A DNA stretch of 64,000 nucleotides from Oceanobacillus zhaokaii. Lineage in GTDB: Bacteria; Bacillota; Bacilli; Bacillales; Amphibacillaceae. The translations under genes were made by a program, and so were the position numbers. The stretch lies in the NCBI RefSeq assembly GCF_003352005.1, contig NZ_CP024848.1:877001-941000 (forward strand), read 5' to 3'. How positions within the stretch are numbered: the first letter of the stretch is position 1; each line of letters starts with the position of its first letter. The notes beneath the pieces were generated by a model. That model saw nothing but the letters and a program-made list of their open reading frames with translations, had not been told where the DNA came from and made no database searches. Shown piece by piece: positions 32,540 through 40,241 of the stretch.

Positions 32540-32614
32540 GGCCCGTTGGTCAAGCGGTTAAGACACCGCCCTTTCACGGCGGTATCACGGGTTCGAATCC
32601 CGTACGGGTCACCA
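32540..32614 (+). tRNA. tRNA-Glu (TTC)
   Basis: Full cloverleaf with GGCCCGT/ACGGGTC acceptor, anticodon loop CTTTCAC and encoded CCA. First of the post-rrn array. Confidence 0.95.
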
Positions 32615-32618
32615 TTAT

Positions 32619-32694
32619 GGAGGATTAGCTCAGCTGGGAGAGCACCTGCCTTACAAGCAGGGGGTCGCAGGTTCGAGCCCTGCATCCTCCACCA
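32619..32694 (+). tRNA. tRNA-Val (TAC)
   Basis: GGAGGAT/ATCCTCC acceptor, anticodon loop CTTACAA, CCA encoded. Confidence 0.95.
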
Positions 32695-32710
32695 TAATTT
32701 TTCATATCGT

Positions 32711-32787
<77 letters not shown>

Positions 32788-32805
32788 ATTCATTCTTTTA
32801 TATAT

Positions 32806-32882
32806 GGTCCGGTAGTTCAGTTGGTTAGAATGCCTGCCTGTCACGCAGGAGGTCGCGGGTTCGAGTCCCGTCCGAACCGCCA
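32806..32882 (+). tRNA. tRNA-Asp (GTC)
   Basis: Anticodon loop CTGTCAC, CCA encoded. The acceptor stem GGTCCGG against CCGAACC has a C-A mismatch at its fourth pair, where most Bacillus copies have C-G. Confidence 0.93.
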
Positions 32883-32885
32883 TAT

Positions 32886-32961
<76 letters not shown>

Positions 32962-32999
32962 TTGCCTTATGAATAAAAATATACCCTATAGTTAAGTAT

Positions 33000-33084
33000 G
33001 GAGGGGTAGCGAAGTGGCTAAACGCGGCGGACTGTAAATCCGCTCCCTCAGGGTTCGGCAGTTCGAATCTGCCCCCCTCCACCA
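33000..33084 (+). tRNA. tRNA-Tyr (GTA)
   Basis: 85 bases with a long variable arm, anticodon loop CTGTAAA, CCA encoded. Confidence 0.95.
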
Positions 33085-33093
33085 TTTTATTGT

Positions 33094-33168
33094 TGGGCTA
33101 TAGCCAAGCGGTAAGGCATCGGGTTTTGATCCCGTGTATCCTAGGTTCGAATCCTAGTAGCCCAGCCA
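33094..33168 (+). tRNA. tRNA-Gln (TTG)
   Basis: TGGGCTA/TAGCCCA acceptor, TTG anticodon, CCA encoded. A decayed relative lies at 34745. Confidence 0.95.
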
Positions 33169-33229
33169 TTTTTTAAAGAGCCTTTTTAAAAAAGGTCCGC
33201 TTTAAAAAAACATAAAGCATTTTCACCAC

Positions 33230-33305
33230 GAGCCATTAGCTCAGTCGGTAGAGCATTTGACTTTTAATCAAAGGGTCGAAGGTTCGAATCCTTCATGGCT
33301 CACCA
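33230..33305 (+). tRNA. tRNA-Lys (TTT)
   Basis: GAGCCAT/ATGGCTC acceptor, anticodon loop CTTTTAA, CCA encoded. It is preceded by a 60-base A+T-rich gap. Confidence 0.95.
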
Positions 33306-33312
33306 AAATTTT

Positions 33313-33397
33313 GCGGGTGTGGCGGAATTGGCAGACGCGCTAGACTTAGGATCTAGTGTCTTCGGACGTGGGGGTTCAAGTCCCTTCACCCGCACCA
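33313..33397 (+). tRNA. tRNA-Leu (TAG)
   Basis: GCGGGTG/CACCCGC acceptor, long variable arm, anticodon loop CTTAGGA, CCA encoded. Confidence 0.95.
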
Positions 33398-33413
33398 TTT
33401 AAATATGCCTTAA

Positions 33414-33488
33414 GCGGAAGTAGTTCAGTGGTAGAACACCACCTTGCCAAGGTGGGGGTCGCGGGTTCGAATCCCGTCTTCCGCTCCA
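33414..33488 (+). tRNA. tRNA-Gly (GCC)
   Basis: GCGGAAG/CTTCCGC acceptor, anticodon loop TTGCCAA, CCA encoded. Confidence 0.95.
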
Positions 33489-33495
33489 AGCCCTT

Positions 33496-33584
33496 GCCGG
33501 GGTGGCGGAACTGGCAGACGCACAGGACTTAAAATCCTGCGGTAGGTGACTACCGTACCGGTTCGATTCCGGTCCTCGGCACCA
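33496..33584 (+). tRNA. tRNA-Leu (TAA)
   Basis: Long variable arm, anticodon loop CTTAAAA, CCA encoded. Confidence 0.95.
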
Positions 33585-33587
33585 TAT

Positions 33588-33664
33588 GCGCCCGTAGCTC
33601 AATTGGATAGAGCGTTTGACTACGGATCAAGAGGTTAGGGGTTCGACTCCTCTCGGGCGCGCCA
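33588..33664 (+). tRNA. tRNA-Arg (ACG)
   Basis: GCGCCCG/CGGGCGC acceptor, anticodon loop CTACGGA, CCA encoded. The anticodon A is normally edited to inosine. Confidence 0.95.
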
Positions 33665-33671
33665 TACTTTT

Positions 33672-33748
33672 CGGGAAGTAGCTCAGCTTGGTAGAGCACT
33701 TGGTTTGGGACCAAGGGGTCGCAGGTTCAAATCCTGTCTTCCCGACCA
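33672..33748 (+). tRNA. tRNA-Pro (TGG)
   Basis: CGGGAAG/CTTCCCG acceptor, anticodon loop TTTGGGA, CCA encoded. Confidence 0.95.
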
Positions 33749-33761
33749 TTATTTCCATTAC

Positions 33762-33834
33762 GGGGCCTTAGCTCAGCTGGGAGAGCGCCTGCCTTGCACG
33801 CAGGAGGTCAGCGGTTCGATCCCGCTAGGCTCCA
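33762..33834 (+). tRNA. tRNA-Ala (TGC), no encoded CCA
   Basis: GGGGCCT/AGGCTCC acceptor with one G-T pair, anticodon loop CTTGCAC. The gene ends at the discriminator A and then ATTTTT, so CCA must be added after transcription. Confidence 0.92.
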
Positions 33835-33845
33835 TTTTTAAAATT

Positions 33846-33922
33846 GGCGGTGTAGCTCAGCTGGCTAGAGCGTACGGTTCATACCCGTGAGGTCGTGGGT
33901 TCGATCCCCTCCACCGCTACCA
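33846..33922 (+). tRNA. tRNA-Met (CAT), elongator
   Basis: GGCGGTG acceptor, anticodon loop TTCATAC, CCA encoded. Body sequence matches elongator Met rather than initiator. The T stem has one mismatch. Confidence 0.9.
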
Positions 33923-33941
33923 AAATATATAGTTATAAGAT

Positions 33942-34018
33942 GGCAGTCGTGGCGAAGGGGTTAACGCACCGGATTGTGGCTCCGGCATTCGTGGGTTCAA
34001 TTCCCACCGGTCGCCCCA
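33942..34018 (+). tRNA. tRNA-His (GTG)
   Basis: It carries the extra 5' G paired to the extra C before CCA, and anticodon loop TTGTGGC. One A-C mismatch is in the acceptor stem. Confidence 0.92.
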
Positions 34019-34031
34019 TTTTTTACATAAG

Positions 34032-34105
34032 GGACCCTTAGCTCAGTTGGTTAGAGCTATCGGCTCATAACCGATCGGTCGCAGGTTCGAGTCCTGCAGG
34101 GTCCA
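34032..34105 (+). tRNA. tRNA-Ile2 (CAT, lysidine type), no encoded CCA
   Basis: GGACCCT/AGGGTCC acceptor with CAT anticodon. The body matches the Bacillus Ile2 tRNA, whose C34 is converted to lysidine by TilS to read AUA. ACTTTT follows the discriminator, so CCA is not encoded. Confidence 0.8.
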
Positions 34106-34127
34106 CTTTTAGCTTCTATCATAATGT

Positions 34128-34220
34128 GGAGGTATACCCAAGTCTGGCTGAAGGGATCGGTCTTGAAAACCGACAGGCGGGTCAAACCGCGCGGGGGTTC
34201 GAATCCCTCTACCTCCTCCA
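34128..34220 (+). tRNA. tRNA-Ser (TGA), unusual discriminator T
   Basis: Long variable arm, anticodon loop CTTGAAA, GGAGGTA/TACCTCC acceptor, CCA encoded. The base before CCA is T, whereas Bacillus serine tRNAs normally have G there. Confidence 0.92.
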
Positions 34221-34240
34221 TACATATTAGGAATTTAATT

Positions 34241-34316
34241 GGCTCGGTAGCTCAGTCGGTAGAGCAAAGGACTGAAAATCCTTGTGTCGGCGGTTCGATT
34301 CCGTCCCGAGCCACCA
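34241..34316 (+). tRNA. tRNA-Phe (GAA)
   Basis: GGCTCGG/CCGAGCC acceptor, anticodon loop CTGAAAA, CCA encoded. Confidence 0.95.
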
Positions 34317-34343
34317 TCTTATATAGAATATTTTATATAATTT

Positions 34344-34417
34344 GCGGGTGTAGTTTAGTGGTAAAACCTCAGCCTTCCAAGCTGATGATGAGGGTTCGAT
34401 TCCCTTCACCCGCTCCA
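34344..34417 (+). tRNA. tRNA-Gly (TCC)
   Basis: GCGGGTG/CACCCGC acceptor, anticodon loop CTTCCAA, CCA encoded. Confidence 0.95.
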
Positions 34418-34432
34418 AATAATTTATTATTT

Positions 34433-34506
<74 letters not shown>

Positions 34507-34572
34507 TCACATATTAATTAGTACGTGATTGGAAAACCGATACACAAGTATGTTAATATATTATTTATGTTT

Positions 34573-34646
34573 GTGCCCTTAGCTCAGCAGGATAGAGCAA
34601 CAGCCTTCTAAGCTGTGGGTCAGAGGTTCGAATCCTCTAGGGCGCG
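34573..34646 (+). tRNA. tRNA-Arg (TCT), no encoded CCA
   Basis: GTGCCCT/AGGGCGC acceptor with a T-G pair, anticodon loop CTTCTAA. TATTTTT follows the discriminator G. Confidence 0.92.
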
Positions 34647-34655
34647 TATTTTTAT

Positions 34656-34730
34656 TCCACAGTAGCTCAGTGGTAGAGCAATCGGCTGTTAACCGATCGG
34701 TCGTAGGTTCGAATCCTACCTGTGGAGCCA
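34656..34730 (+). tRNA. tRNA-Asn (GTT)
   Basis: TCCACAG/CTGTGGA acceptor, anticodon loop CTGTTAA, CCA encoded. Last intact tRNA of the array. Confidence 0.95.
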
Positions 34731-34744
34731 TTTTTGAACTAAAG

Positions 34745-34806
34745 ACAAGCGGGTAGCTATCGGGATTTAATTCGGTGTATCACTGTTTGAATTCTCCCTG
34801 GCAGCC
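34745..34806 (+). pseudogene. Decayed tRNA-Gln
   Basis: CAAGCGGGTAGCTATCGGG, then GGTGTATC, GTTTGAATTCT and GCAGCCCA follow the order of the intact tRNA-Gln at 33094, but the stems are broken and the anticodon loop is lost. It is a degenerate 24th tRNA gene at the end of the array. Confidence 0.6.
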
Positions 34807-34829
34807 CACCTATTTACATAATGAAATCC

Positions 34830-34851
34830 AAGTCCCTATGGGGCTTTTTTT
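34830..34851 (+). terminator. Terminator of the rrn-tRNA operon
   Basis: AAGTCCC and GGGGCTT form a 7-bp stem with a short loop, followed by seven T. It is the first good terminator after the last tRNA. Confidence 0.85.
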
Positions 34852-34874
34852 ATTTGGGAAAATAATTATAGCGG

Positions 34875-34955
34875 CGATAACTAATCGGACCAAATGGGGC
34901 TGGTAAAACAACTACCATTCGAATGGTAGCAGGGTTAATGCAGCAAAGGGGATAG
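34875..34955 (+). pseudogene. ABC transporter ATPase fragment
   Basis: The frame reads IGPNGAGKTTTIRMVAGLMQ and then stops at 34953. This is the Walker A region of an ABC ATPase with nothing before or after it, so it is a small relic. Confidence 0.7.
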
Positions 34956-35100
34956 GATCCAGGTCAACATTATTTTAATTATCTTTACGAAATACATTCA
35001 CAATCAAGCTTTTGAAATCTGTTCATTATTTATTAAAACTTGTAAATACATGTAAAAATGTATTATAGTTCGGACGGTTTTCCACATCAATCGGAGGGGA

Positions 35101-35388
35101 GAAAGCGGTTGGGCTTGATGATGAAATCGGCAGTTTGAAGTCGGTAAAATGGCGGATCTAGCAATATTGGATTTGTATAACTTTCATACCTATCCATGAT
35201 ATGGATCCTATTTCAAGAATCGTTTATTCCGCTACAAGAGCTGATGTTCATCCAACATCATTAACGGTAAGATTGTCATGGAAAATGGCAATGTTAAAAC
35301 AATAGACAAAGATATTGTCCTACTTGAAGCGAATAAATCGATTAAAAGGCTATTAAAACGTATTCCTTCAATCGCTAATGGGGGTTAG
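35101..35388 (+). pseudogene. Amidohydrolase remnant (SsnA/guanine-deaminase-like)
   Basis: In three frames the sequence reads LGLDDEIGSLK, then GKMADLAILDLYNFHTYP, then MDPISRIVYSATRADVH, then NIINGKIVMENGNVKTIDKD, and ends at 35388. These are the C-terminal pieces of cyclic amidohydrolases of the SsnA or cytosine/guanine deaminase group. Frameshifts lie near 35140, 35195 and 35255. The catalytic barrel is gone. The next remnant is a xanthine dehydrogenase subunit, so this was probably a purine-degradation operon. Confidence 0.7.
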
Positions 35389-35389
35389 T

Positions 35390-35580
35390 ATGTTGAAAAC
35401 TATTCGTTTTAAAGTAAATGGAGAAGCAATTTCTGTCACATGTCCACCAACGTAGATACACTGCGTAATTCCTTTGATTTAACAGGTAGTAAAGAATGTT
35501 GTGGAAAAGGAGAATGTGGTTCGTGTACCGTAATTGAAGGGGAATCCTTAACGTACGGGAATTTGACTTTTTTAGGTTAA
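35390..35580 (+). pseudogene. Xanthine dehydrogenase [2Fe-2S] subunit remnant
   Basis: ATG 35390 opens MLKTIRFKVNGEAISVTCPP and stops at once. A shifted frame continues DTLRNSFDLTGSKECCGKGE and CGSCTVIEG, the plant-type [2Fe-2S] cluster motif of CoxS/XdhC-like small subunits. The second cluster domain is missing. A further scrap, ENVFVPTSLTKYW near 35710-35755, resembles the start of the FAD-binding subunit. The following 100 bases hold nothing readable. Confidence 0.7.
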
Positions 35581-35860
35581 AAATTCATTTAGCGAACAAA
35601 ATTTCAAGAAATATTGTTGGTGGTAAACCTACATGCAAGATATCGACTAAAACAGGTGCAAGATAGCATCTAATCGTTTATTTTCTGTAATTAAGAGAAA
35701 AAGAAGAAAATGTTTTTGTCCCAACCAGTTTAACAAAATACTGGAAAAATTCTAATGCACTACGCTTCAGATCAGATACTTTAAAATATTAATGTTGTAC
35801 TTGTCGAATTAAAATGATCAATCTGCATTATAATTATCAATTTTAAATAACACAAACACC

Positions 35861-35889
35861 TTGTTTTTTTACCTCAAATAACCTATAAA
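35861..35889 (+). promoter_or_regulatory. Candidate promoter of the antitoxin RNA
   Basis: TTGTTT and TATAAA are 17 bases apart. Transcription would start near 35896 and run rightward, antisense to the 3' untranslated part of the toxin gene. Confidence 0.4.
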
Positions 35890-35911
35890 AGGTAGAAATG
35901 CATATAATAAA

Positions 35912-35943
35912 ATTACCGCTAGTGCTGACACACTAACGGTAAT
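35912..35943 (-). terminator. Terminator of the toxin mRNA
   Basis: ATTACCG-TTAGTG pairs with CACTA-GCGGTAAT on the minus strand, followed by TTTATTATAT. It lies about 85 bases past the toxin stop, giving a long 3' untranslated region. Confidence 0.6.
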
Positions 35944-35989
35944 AGTGCAATAGCCCATCAGGGGGGCGACTCACTAATTCAAGTGATAA

Positions 35990-36036
35990 AATAACCACCT
36001 TAAATTAGCCCGCTAGGCTAGGGTGGTTATTTTTTA
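35990..36036. terminator. Bidirectional terminator overlapping toxin 3' end
   Basis: AATAACCACC and GGTGGTTATT form the outer stem and TAGCC/GGCTA an inner stem, followed by TTTTT. On the plus strand it would end the antisense RNA right at the toxin stop codon. Confidence 0.75.
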
Positions 36037-36110
36037 TTGTGAAATGACAGGATTGCTACGATTAGCATTCCGAAAGAAATCATCAGATATACTGTATCGT
36101 ATACTGCCAT
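36027..36110 (-). CDS. Holin-like toxin peptide (type I TA)
   Basis: A 27-residue peptide: MAVYDTVYLMISFGMLIVAI, then LSFHNKK. It has one membrane helix and a short basic tail, and matches the putative holin-like toxin pattern (MxVYxxLxLMISFGxLIxxI...FxxKK) of the TxpA/BsrG group. Such peptides damage the membrane unless an antisense RNA destroys their mRNA. GGGGGTG sits before the ATG. The opposite strand carries promoter and terminator signals for an antisense transcript. It is too short for usual gene finding. Confidence 0.75.
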   Translation of the reverse strand: MAVYDTVYLMISFGMLIVAILSFHNKK

Positions 36111-36204
36111 TGGCAACACCCCCCTTCAATTCTAAAAGGGAGCGAGCCACCACCCTTGAAAAACCTTAAGGGATGATTGGGTTTTCCTTCTAGTTTTTGA
36201 TGTA

Positions 36205-36372
36205 TCACTTCCTTTTTTTGGCTACGGATAAAAAATCATCATTTGTTGAAAGAGGGATATAGTTAACCATCTGAGCTTGCTCTTTAGGTAAGATCCCACG
36301 CTCATTGCTCGATAACTCCTTTCCTTGTTCTTTTCCAATCTTCCAAGTTTTGTTTTTTGGTGTTACTTTCAA
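36205..36372 (-). CDS. Hypothetical 55-residue ORF or C-terminal remnant
   Basis: The frame from TTG 36372 encodes KVTPKNKTWKIGKEQGKELS, SNERGILPKEQAQMVNYIPL and STNDDFLSVAKKRK. It looks like a real soluble protein tail. No ribosome site precedes the TTG, and the frame is open for about 15 further codons upstream (FYCRTAFESFND) before a stop, so it is more likely the end of a truncated gene. I do not recognise the family. Confidence 0.3.
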   Translation of the reverse strand: MKVTPKNKTWKIGKEQGKELSSNERGILPKEQAQMVNYIPLSTNDDFLSVAKKRK

Positions 36373-36524
36373 ATCATTAAACGACTCAAATGCTGTTCTA
36401 CAATAAAACCACTACCTAACCAAACGACTAGAGTTTAAAAAACTCTTGAAGTTTAATCACTAGAAACTTTTACCTTATTTTATTTAGTATAGTTAAACGT
36501 ATGGCAGTGGCGACTTGTACTATT

Positions 36525-36560
36525 CCAAAAAAATAAAAAAAACGAGTTTCCACTCGTTTT
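36525..36560 (-). terminator. Terminator of the HTH gene
   Basis: On the minus strand AAAACGAGT and ACTCGTTTT form the stem, followed by eight T. Confidence 0.85.
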
Positions 36561-36580
36561 ATCTAAAGATATTTATAATT

Positions 36581-36994
36581 TCAGTCGGCTTTTTTAATAT
36601 ATAAACATTCGTGAATAGGTGGACAACCTAATATCAGCCAAATAGCAAAAAAAGTGTCAGCTCTTAAAGTTTTTTCATTGTTAAAGATCAAACTAAGGTT
36701 CGCCTTTTTAAGTCCAGTTTTTTCACAAATATCAACTTGTTTAATTTTCTTTTCTTTAGCAATGTCTTTAAATCGATTTTTAATTTCTAAACTCTCCACT
36801 TCCCTAGAATTTAGTAAAGGGGACAATGTTTCTAGATCCAATAATTTAGAAATTGCTGCACCTTTTATAAAATCCTCAATTTTGGCTTCTGGAGTATCAC
36901 TTTTTCCGCGAAATGAATTATCTAAATTAATCCAGTCAACCATATTCTTTATCTTTTCATAAGTTTCATCCTTGATTTCAATTTCTATTTTCAT
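36581..36994 (-). CDS. Small helix-turn-helix regulator
   Basis: A 137-residue protein. The N-terminal half (1-70) is charged and helical with no clear family. The C-terminal half has an XRE-like helix-turn-helix, FKDIAKEKKIKQVDICEKTG and LKKANLSLIFNNEKTLRADT. Length and layout suggest a phage- or plasmid-type repressor rather than a global regulator. An AGAGG ribosome site lies upstream of the ATG and a good terminator follows. Its targets are unknown; no divergent gene lies close by. Confidence 0.65.
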   Translation of the reverse strand: MKIEIEIKDETYEKIKNMVDWINLDNSFRGKSDTPEAKIEDFIKGAAISKLLDLETLSPLLNSREVESLEIKNRFKDIAKEKKIKQVDICEKTGLKKANLSLIFNNEKTLRADTFFAIWLILGCPPIHECLYIKKAD

Positions 36995-37060
36995 GTATAA
37001 AAACCTCTTTTCAAGTGCATGATATTCAATAACTAAAGGCTTTAAAGGAGTTGTATCCCT

Positions 37061-37132
37061 ATGTTTTGTAAAAATAATGATGATTTAAAGGAATATGTTG
37101 AAGACATACTAGAAAAGGGAAGAAAAGGTTAA
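37061..37132 (+). CDS. Very small ORF with good ribosome site
   Basis: A 23-residue frame, MFCKNNDDLKEYVEDILEKG RKG, starts at an ATG 10 bases after AAAGGAG. It lies divergent from the HTH gene. It may be a true small peptide or a scrap of a larger gene; nothing else supports it. Confidence 0.3.
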   Translation: MFCKNNDDLKEYVEDILEKGRKG

Positions 37133-37221
37133 AATTCATTTAAATATATGAAGGACTTTGTTTAACTATGCTAAACTTTTTTGAACTAAAAGAAACCTCA
37201 CCGAGAAGATATGAAAAACAA

Positions 37222-37350
37222 TAAGGCTCGGACATAAGTTGAAAACTAATTGATTTTAGTACAAATCGTGAAAATAAAACGTTTGAAATCAAGGTTTTTA
37301 AATTCGATTCCATGCGGTTTATTTATTAATAGGGTTTTATCCCAGCCTCA
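37222..37350. repeat. Imperfect terminal inverted repeat, MITE-like
   Basis: AAGGCTCGGACATAA at the left and TTTTATCCCAGCCTCA at the right are imperfect inverted ends of a gene-free 129-base A+T-rich block. The size and ends resemble small non-autonomous elements in Bacillaceae. No other copy is in this window. Bases 37351-37794 contain no gene I can support. Confidence 0.35.
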
Positions 37351-37794
37351 TTAGATGAAAAAAAACTAAGTAAAGAACACCTGTATGTATGAAGTTTTAG
37401 GAGTTTTATACGGGTACAGAATAATTGATTAATAAAATAAATCTCCACGCTATTTTTATATCCATCTTTCCTAATTTCTTTATTTTTATTTTATTTTATT
37501 TTAAGGGGAGAAAGGGAGAAATTAAATTTACCGTTTGGAAAAAAGGAAAGATGGAAAATTTTATATTTTTCGAGAAAACGCCATCTCCTGTTATACCTCT
37601 CAATAAAACGCTGCAATGATTCTGTCCTTTAATTGGCTATCTACATCCAATTTATTCATTTCGGTAAATGTCCTCTTTCTAATATTGGATAGTCTACTGT
37701 ACGACCATCAAAAAAGGGTTTCGATTCCAGAAGATTGATTCTGTCTAATCTTATTCTTACTGTAGGGTAAGAAACAATTTAACTTAACAAAACC

Positions 37795-37825
37795 AAAAGG
37801 AAAGGGAATCTCCCTTTCCTTTTTC
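37795..37825. terminator. Terminator after the KGG protein gene
   Basis: AAAGGAAAGGGA and its exact complement form a 12-bp stem around a three-base loop. T-rich tails lie on both sides. Confidence 0.8.
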
Positions 37826-37844
37826 TCATGCAAACTGTATGTCA

Positions 37845-38063
37845 TCATGATGATTTGTTATTTTTTCGCTGGCGTGTTCTTGCCTCTCCGCCCTTTTGAC
37901 CGATTTCCTCATAAAACTCTTGATCATGGTTCTTGGCGGTTGCTTCTCCACCTTTTTTACCGATTTCTTCATAAAACTCTTGATCATGATTTCTTGAGGT
38001 TGCTTTTCCACCTTTTTCTCCTGCTTGCTCACGAGACATCTTACCATTATTGTTCTTAGCCAT
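37845..38063 (-). CDS. KGG-repeat general stress protein (GsiB/Con-10 type)
   Basis: A 72-residue, highly hydrophilic protein built of KGG motifs: EQAGEKGGKATSRNHDQEFY, EEIGKKGGEATAKNHDQEFY and EEIGQKGGEARTR. Two 20-residue units are nearly identical, also at DNA level. The family includes B. subtilis GsiB and fungal Con-10, which are hydrophilin-like proteins induced by desiccation, salt or general stress. GAGAGGAG lies before ATG 38063. A longer frame over the same DNA is a shadow. A sigma-B promoter was looked for, but only a weak candidate was seen. Confidence 0.88.
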   Translation of the reverse strand: MAKNNNGKMSREQAGEKGGKATSRNHDQEFYEEIGKKGGEATAKNHDQEFYEEIGQKGGEARTRQRKNNKSS

Positions 38064-38231
38064 ATGTTAATAACTCCTCTCAATATTTGATATTCTTGCT
38101 CGTACATTAAGTGTATTCCACACTTTATATTCCTCATAACATTCGATTCTTATTTTTTTGGGGGTATCGTTCAATTAATGCTGGATTCTAAAGAAAAGTC
38201 TTAAAGGACATTTTGTAAAAATGTAAATACA

Positions 38232-38262
38232 TATTTATGTATATATGTAAACCTGTATTTTA
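38232..38262 (+). repeat. Direct repeat left of the P450 gene
   Basis: TTTATGTATATATGTAAACC and the following TGTATTTTA recur with one internal change at 40212-40241, on the other side of the P450 gene. Looser similarity continues for about 60 bases, including a GTACNCTTCAGT stretch. Confidence 0.55.
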
Positions 38263-38766
38263 GAACGTCATTTTTCTACCCCTATACCTTCCACCACCTT
38301 GTACGCTTCAGTTAACTCCCCAAAATTCTTCAGAGGGTATTAATTTACAATAAACGATCTTGTTTCTAATCGAAATGGTATTTGCAATTGAACAATTGCT
38401 AATGGGGAAAATAGTTGTTTTAAGCATGGATATCCATTTAAAAGAGAAATCAGCTCATGAAAATAGAAAGAAGAAAAATGTTTCTTGTAGGATTGATAAC
38501 TCTTGATAAGGGATCTTGTATCAACTAATCAATCCCGTATTCACTTGTCATTTTTCAATCAATTATATAACACAAGGCGTTTTCAACTTCATATAACAAT
38601 CCATATGCTTCTTTCATATATGTTGACCCTAAGAATAGTGATTGCCACTTATATATAGGCTTTGTTGAGGTCTGTTTATGAGTAAATCCTAGTTTTTTTG
38701 AGAGTAAACAGGGAATAATTAAAAAAGAAGAAGGATATTACCCATTAAAAAATGGAGATGAATTAT

Positions 38767-40026
38767 ATGTCAAATACAAATAAGATGCCTATAGAAGAAG
38801 GAATAGACCATAGCTTTAGCCTTATGAGAGAAGGATATATGTACATTTTGAACAGACGTAAAAGTTTTAATTCTGATGTTTTCGAGACTCGGTTACTTGG
38901 AAAAAAAGCGATCTGCATGGGGGGACTGGAAGCTGCAGAAATTTTTTATGACACAGAGAAATTCAAAAGAAAAGATGCAGCACCAAATCGTGCAGTGCAA
39001 ACATTGTTTGGCAAGAATGGTGTTCAGGGATTAGATGGACAGGCCCATAAATATCGGAAGGAAATGTTTATGTCCATCATGTCTCCTGATGGACTTGAAA
39101 AATTAACCAGCATTACAGAAAAACAGTGGGAGATAGCACTGGATAAATGGAAAAATATGAATAAAGTTATTCTTTATGAAGAAGCAAAGGAAATTATGTG
39201 TAAGACAGCCTGCCAGTGGGCAGGTGTACCGGTTGAAGAAAACGAAATTAAGGGATTGACAAAAGATTTGGGAGCGATGTTCGAGTCGGCAGCTGCAGTT
39301 GGACCGGCTCATTGGCTGGGGAGAAATGCACGGAATCGGGTAGAACAGTGGATTGGAGAACTCATTGATAGGGTTCGTGATGGGAAAGTGACCCCCCCTG
39401 AAAATACGGCATTACACAAATTTTCCTGGCATCGTGATTTGGAAGGGAATCTTCTGGATACCGAGACCGCTGCTGTGGAAGTAATCAACATTCTAAGACC
39501 GATTGTTGCGATTGCTATATTTATCAATTTTATAGCACTGGCAGTATATCACTATCCAGAAGAAAGGAAGAAACTTGAAACCCGAGAAGAAAAGTATACT
39601 CAGATGTTTGTACAGGAAGTTCGCCGGTCTTATCCGTTTTTTCCGTTTGTAGTGGCACTGGTAAAAAAAGATTTCATTTGGAAGGGCTATAAATTTGAAG
39701 AGGGTACATTAACTTTGCTTGATGTTTATGGCACGAATCATGACCCTAAAATTTGGGAAAATCCTGATGTATTTAATCCGGATAGGTTTTCCAAATGGGA
39801 AGGAAGTCCCTTCAGTTTTATTCCGCAAGGTGGTGGCGATTATTTTATGGGACATCGCTGTGCCGGTGAATGGGTCACCATTGAAGTCATGAAGGTGAGT
39901 CTTGATTTTTTAACAAACCAAATGGAATACGAAATTCCTGAACAAGATTTAAGTTTCAGTATGGTCAGTATGCCAAGCATTCCCCATAGTAAAGTAGAAC
40001 TCAAAAATGTTAAGCGAAGAATATAA
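38767..40026 (+). CDS. Cytochrome P450 fatty-acid peroxygenase (CYP152)
   Basis: A 419-residue P450. The heme Cys is in [19 protein letters not shown] (about residue 365). The I-helix region reads [10 protein letters not shown] (Arg-Pro at about 244-245) in place of the usual acid-alcohol pair. That Arg-Pro is typical of the CYP152 peroxygenases (B. subtilis YbdT, OleT), which use hydrogen peroxide to hydroxylate or decarboxylate fatty acids. Length and Cys position match B. subtilis P450BSbeta closely. GGAG precedes ATG 38767; the ATG at 38752 overlaps that site. Direct repeats flank the gene, and no redox partner genes are nearby, as expected for a peroxygenase. Confidence 0.9.
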   Translation: MSNTNKMPIEEGIDHSFSLMREGYMYILNRRKSFNSDVFETRLLGKKAICMGGLEAAEIFYDTEKFKRKDAAPNRAVQTLFGKNGVQGLDGQAHKYRKEMFMSIMSPDGLEKLTSITEKQWEIALDKWKNMNKVILYEEAKEIMCKTACQWAGVPVEENEIKGLTKDLGAMFESAAAVGPAHWLGRNARNRVEQWIGELIDRVRDGKVTPPENTALHKFSWHRDLEGNLLDTETAAVEVINILRPIVAIAIFINFIALAVYHYPEERKKLETREEKYTQMFVQEVRRSYPFFPFVVALVKKDFIWKGYKFEEGTLTLLDVYGTNHDPKIWENPDVFNPDRFSKWEGSPFSFIPQGGGDYFMGHRCAGEWVTIEVMKVSLDFLTNQMEYEIPEQDLSFSMVSMPSIPHSKVELKNVKRRI

Positions 40027-40211
40027 TTTCATTTCTGCTTTAGTACAAACCTTAAAAAGTCGAGTCGTAATGGTGAATAAAGCCAAAATAATACTTAAAT
40101 AGATTTTAAACTGCACTATAAAATGGAATAGATGCTCATTTACAGGGGGGCTGTAGTAGAAATTCAGATTTTTTATAATTGAATGGAAAGAGGGCAATTC
40201 AATAAATACAG

Positions 40212-40241
40212 TTTTATGTATAAATGTAAACCTGTATTTAT
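40212..40241 (+). repeat. Direct repeat right of the P450 gene
   Basis: This is the second copy of the 38232 repeat. A third, much weaker relative may lie at about 48845-48910. Confidence 0.55.

Larger units (their letters stand above)
35896..36036 (+). ncRNA. Candidate antisense antitoxin RNA (type I)
   Basis: A promoter-like pair ends at 35889 and a strong terminator ends at 36036, defining a transcript of about 140 bases. It would be fully complementary to the 3' untranslated region and last codons of the holin-like toxin gene on the other strand. That is the layout of txpA-RatA and bsrG-SR4 type I systems in Bacillus. It is inferred from position and signals only; no antitoxin sequence family is recognised. 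Confidence 0.45.

Noticed and set aside
37425..37619. 64-codon A+T-rich frame
   Set aside because: Composition is dominated by Ile, Phe and Lys from A+T-rich DNA, it starts with TTG, and there is no ribosome site.
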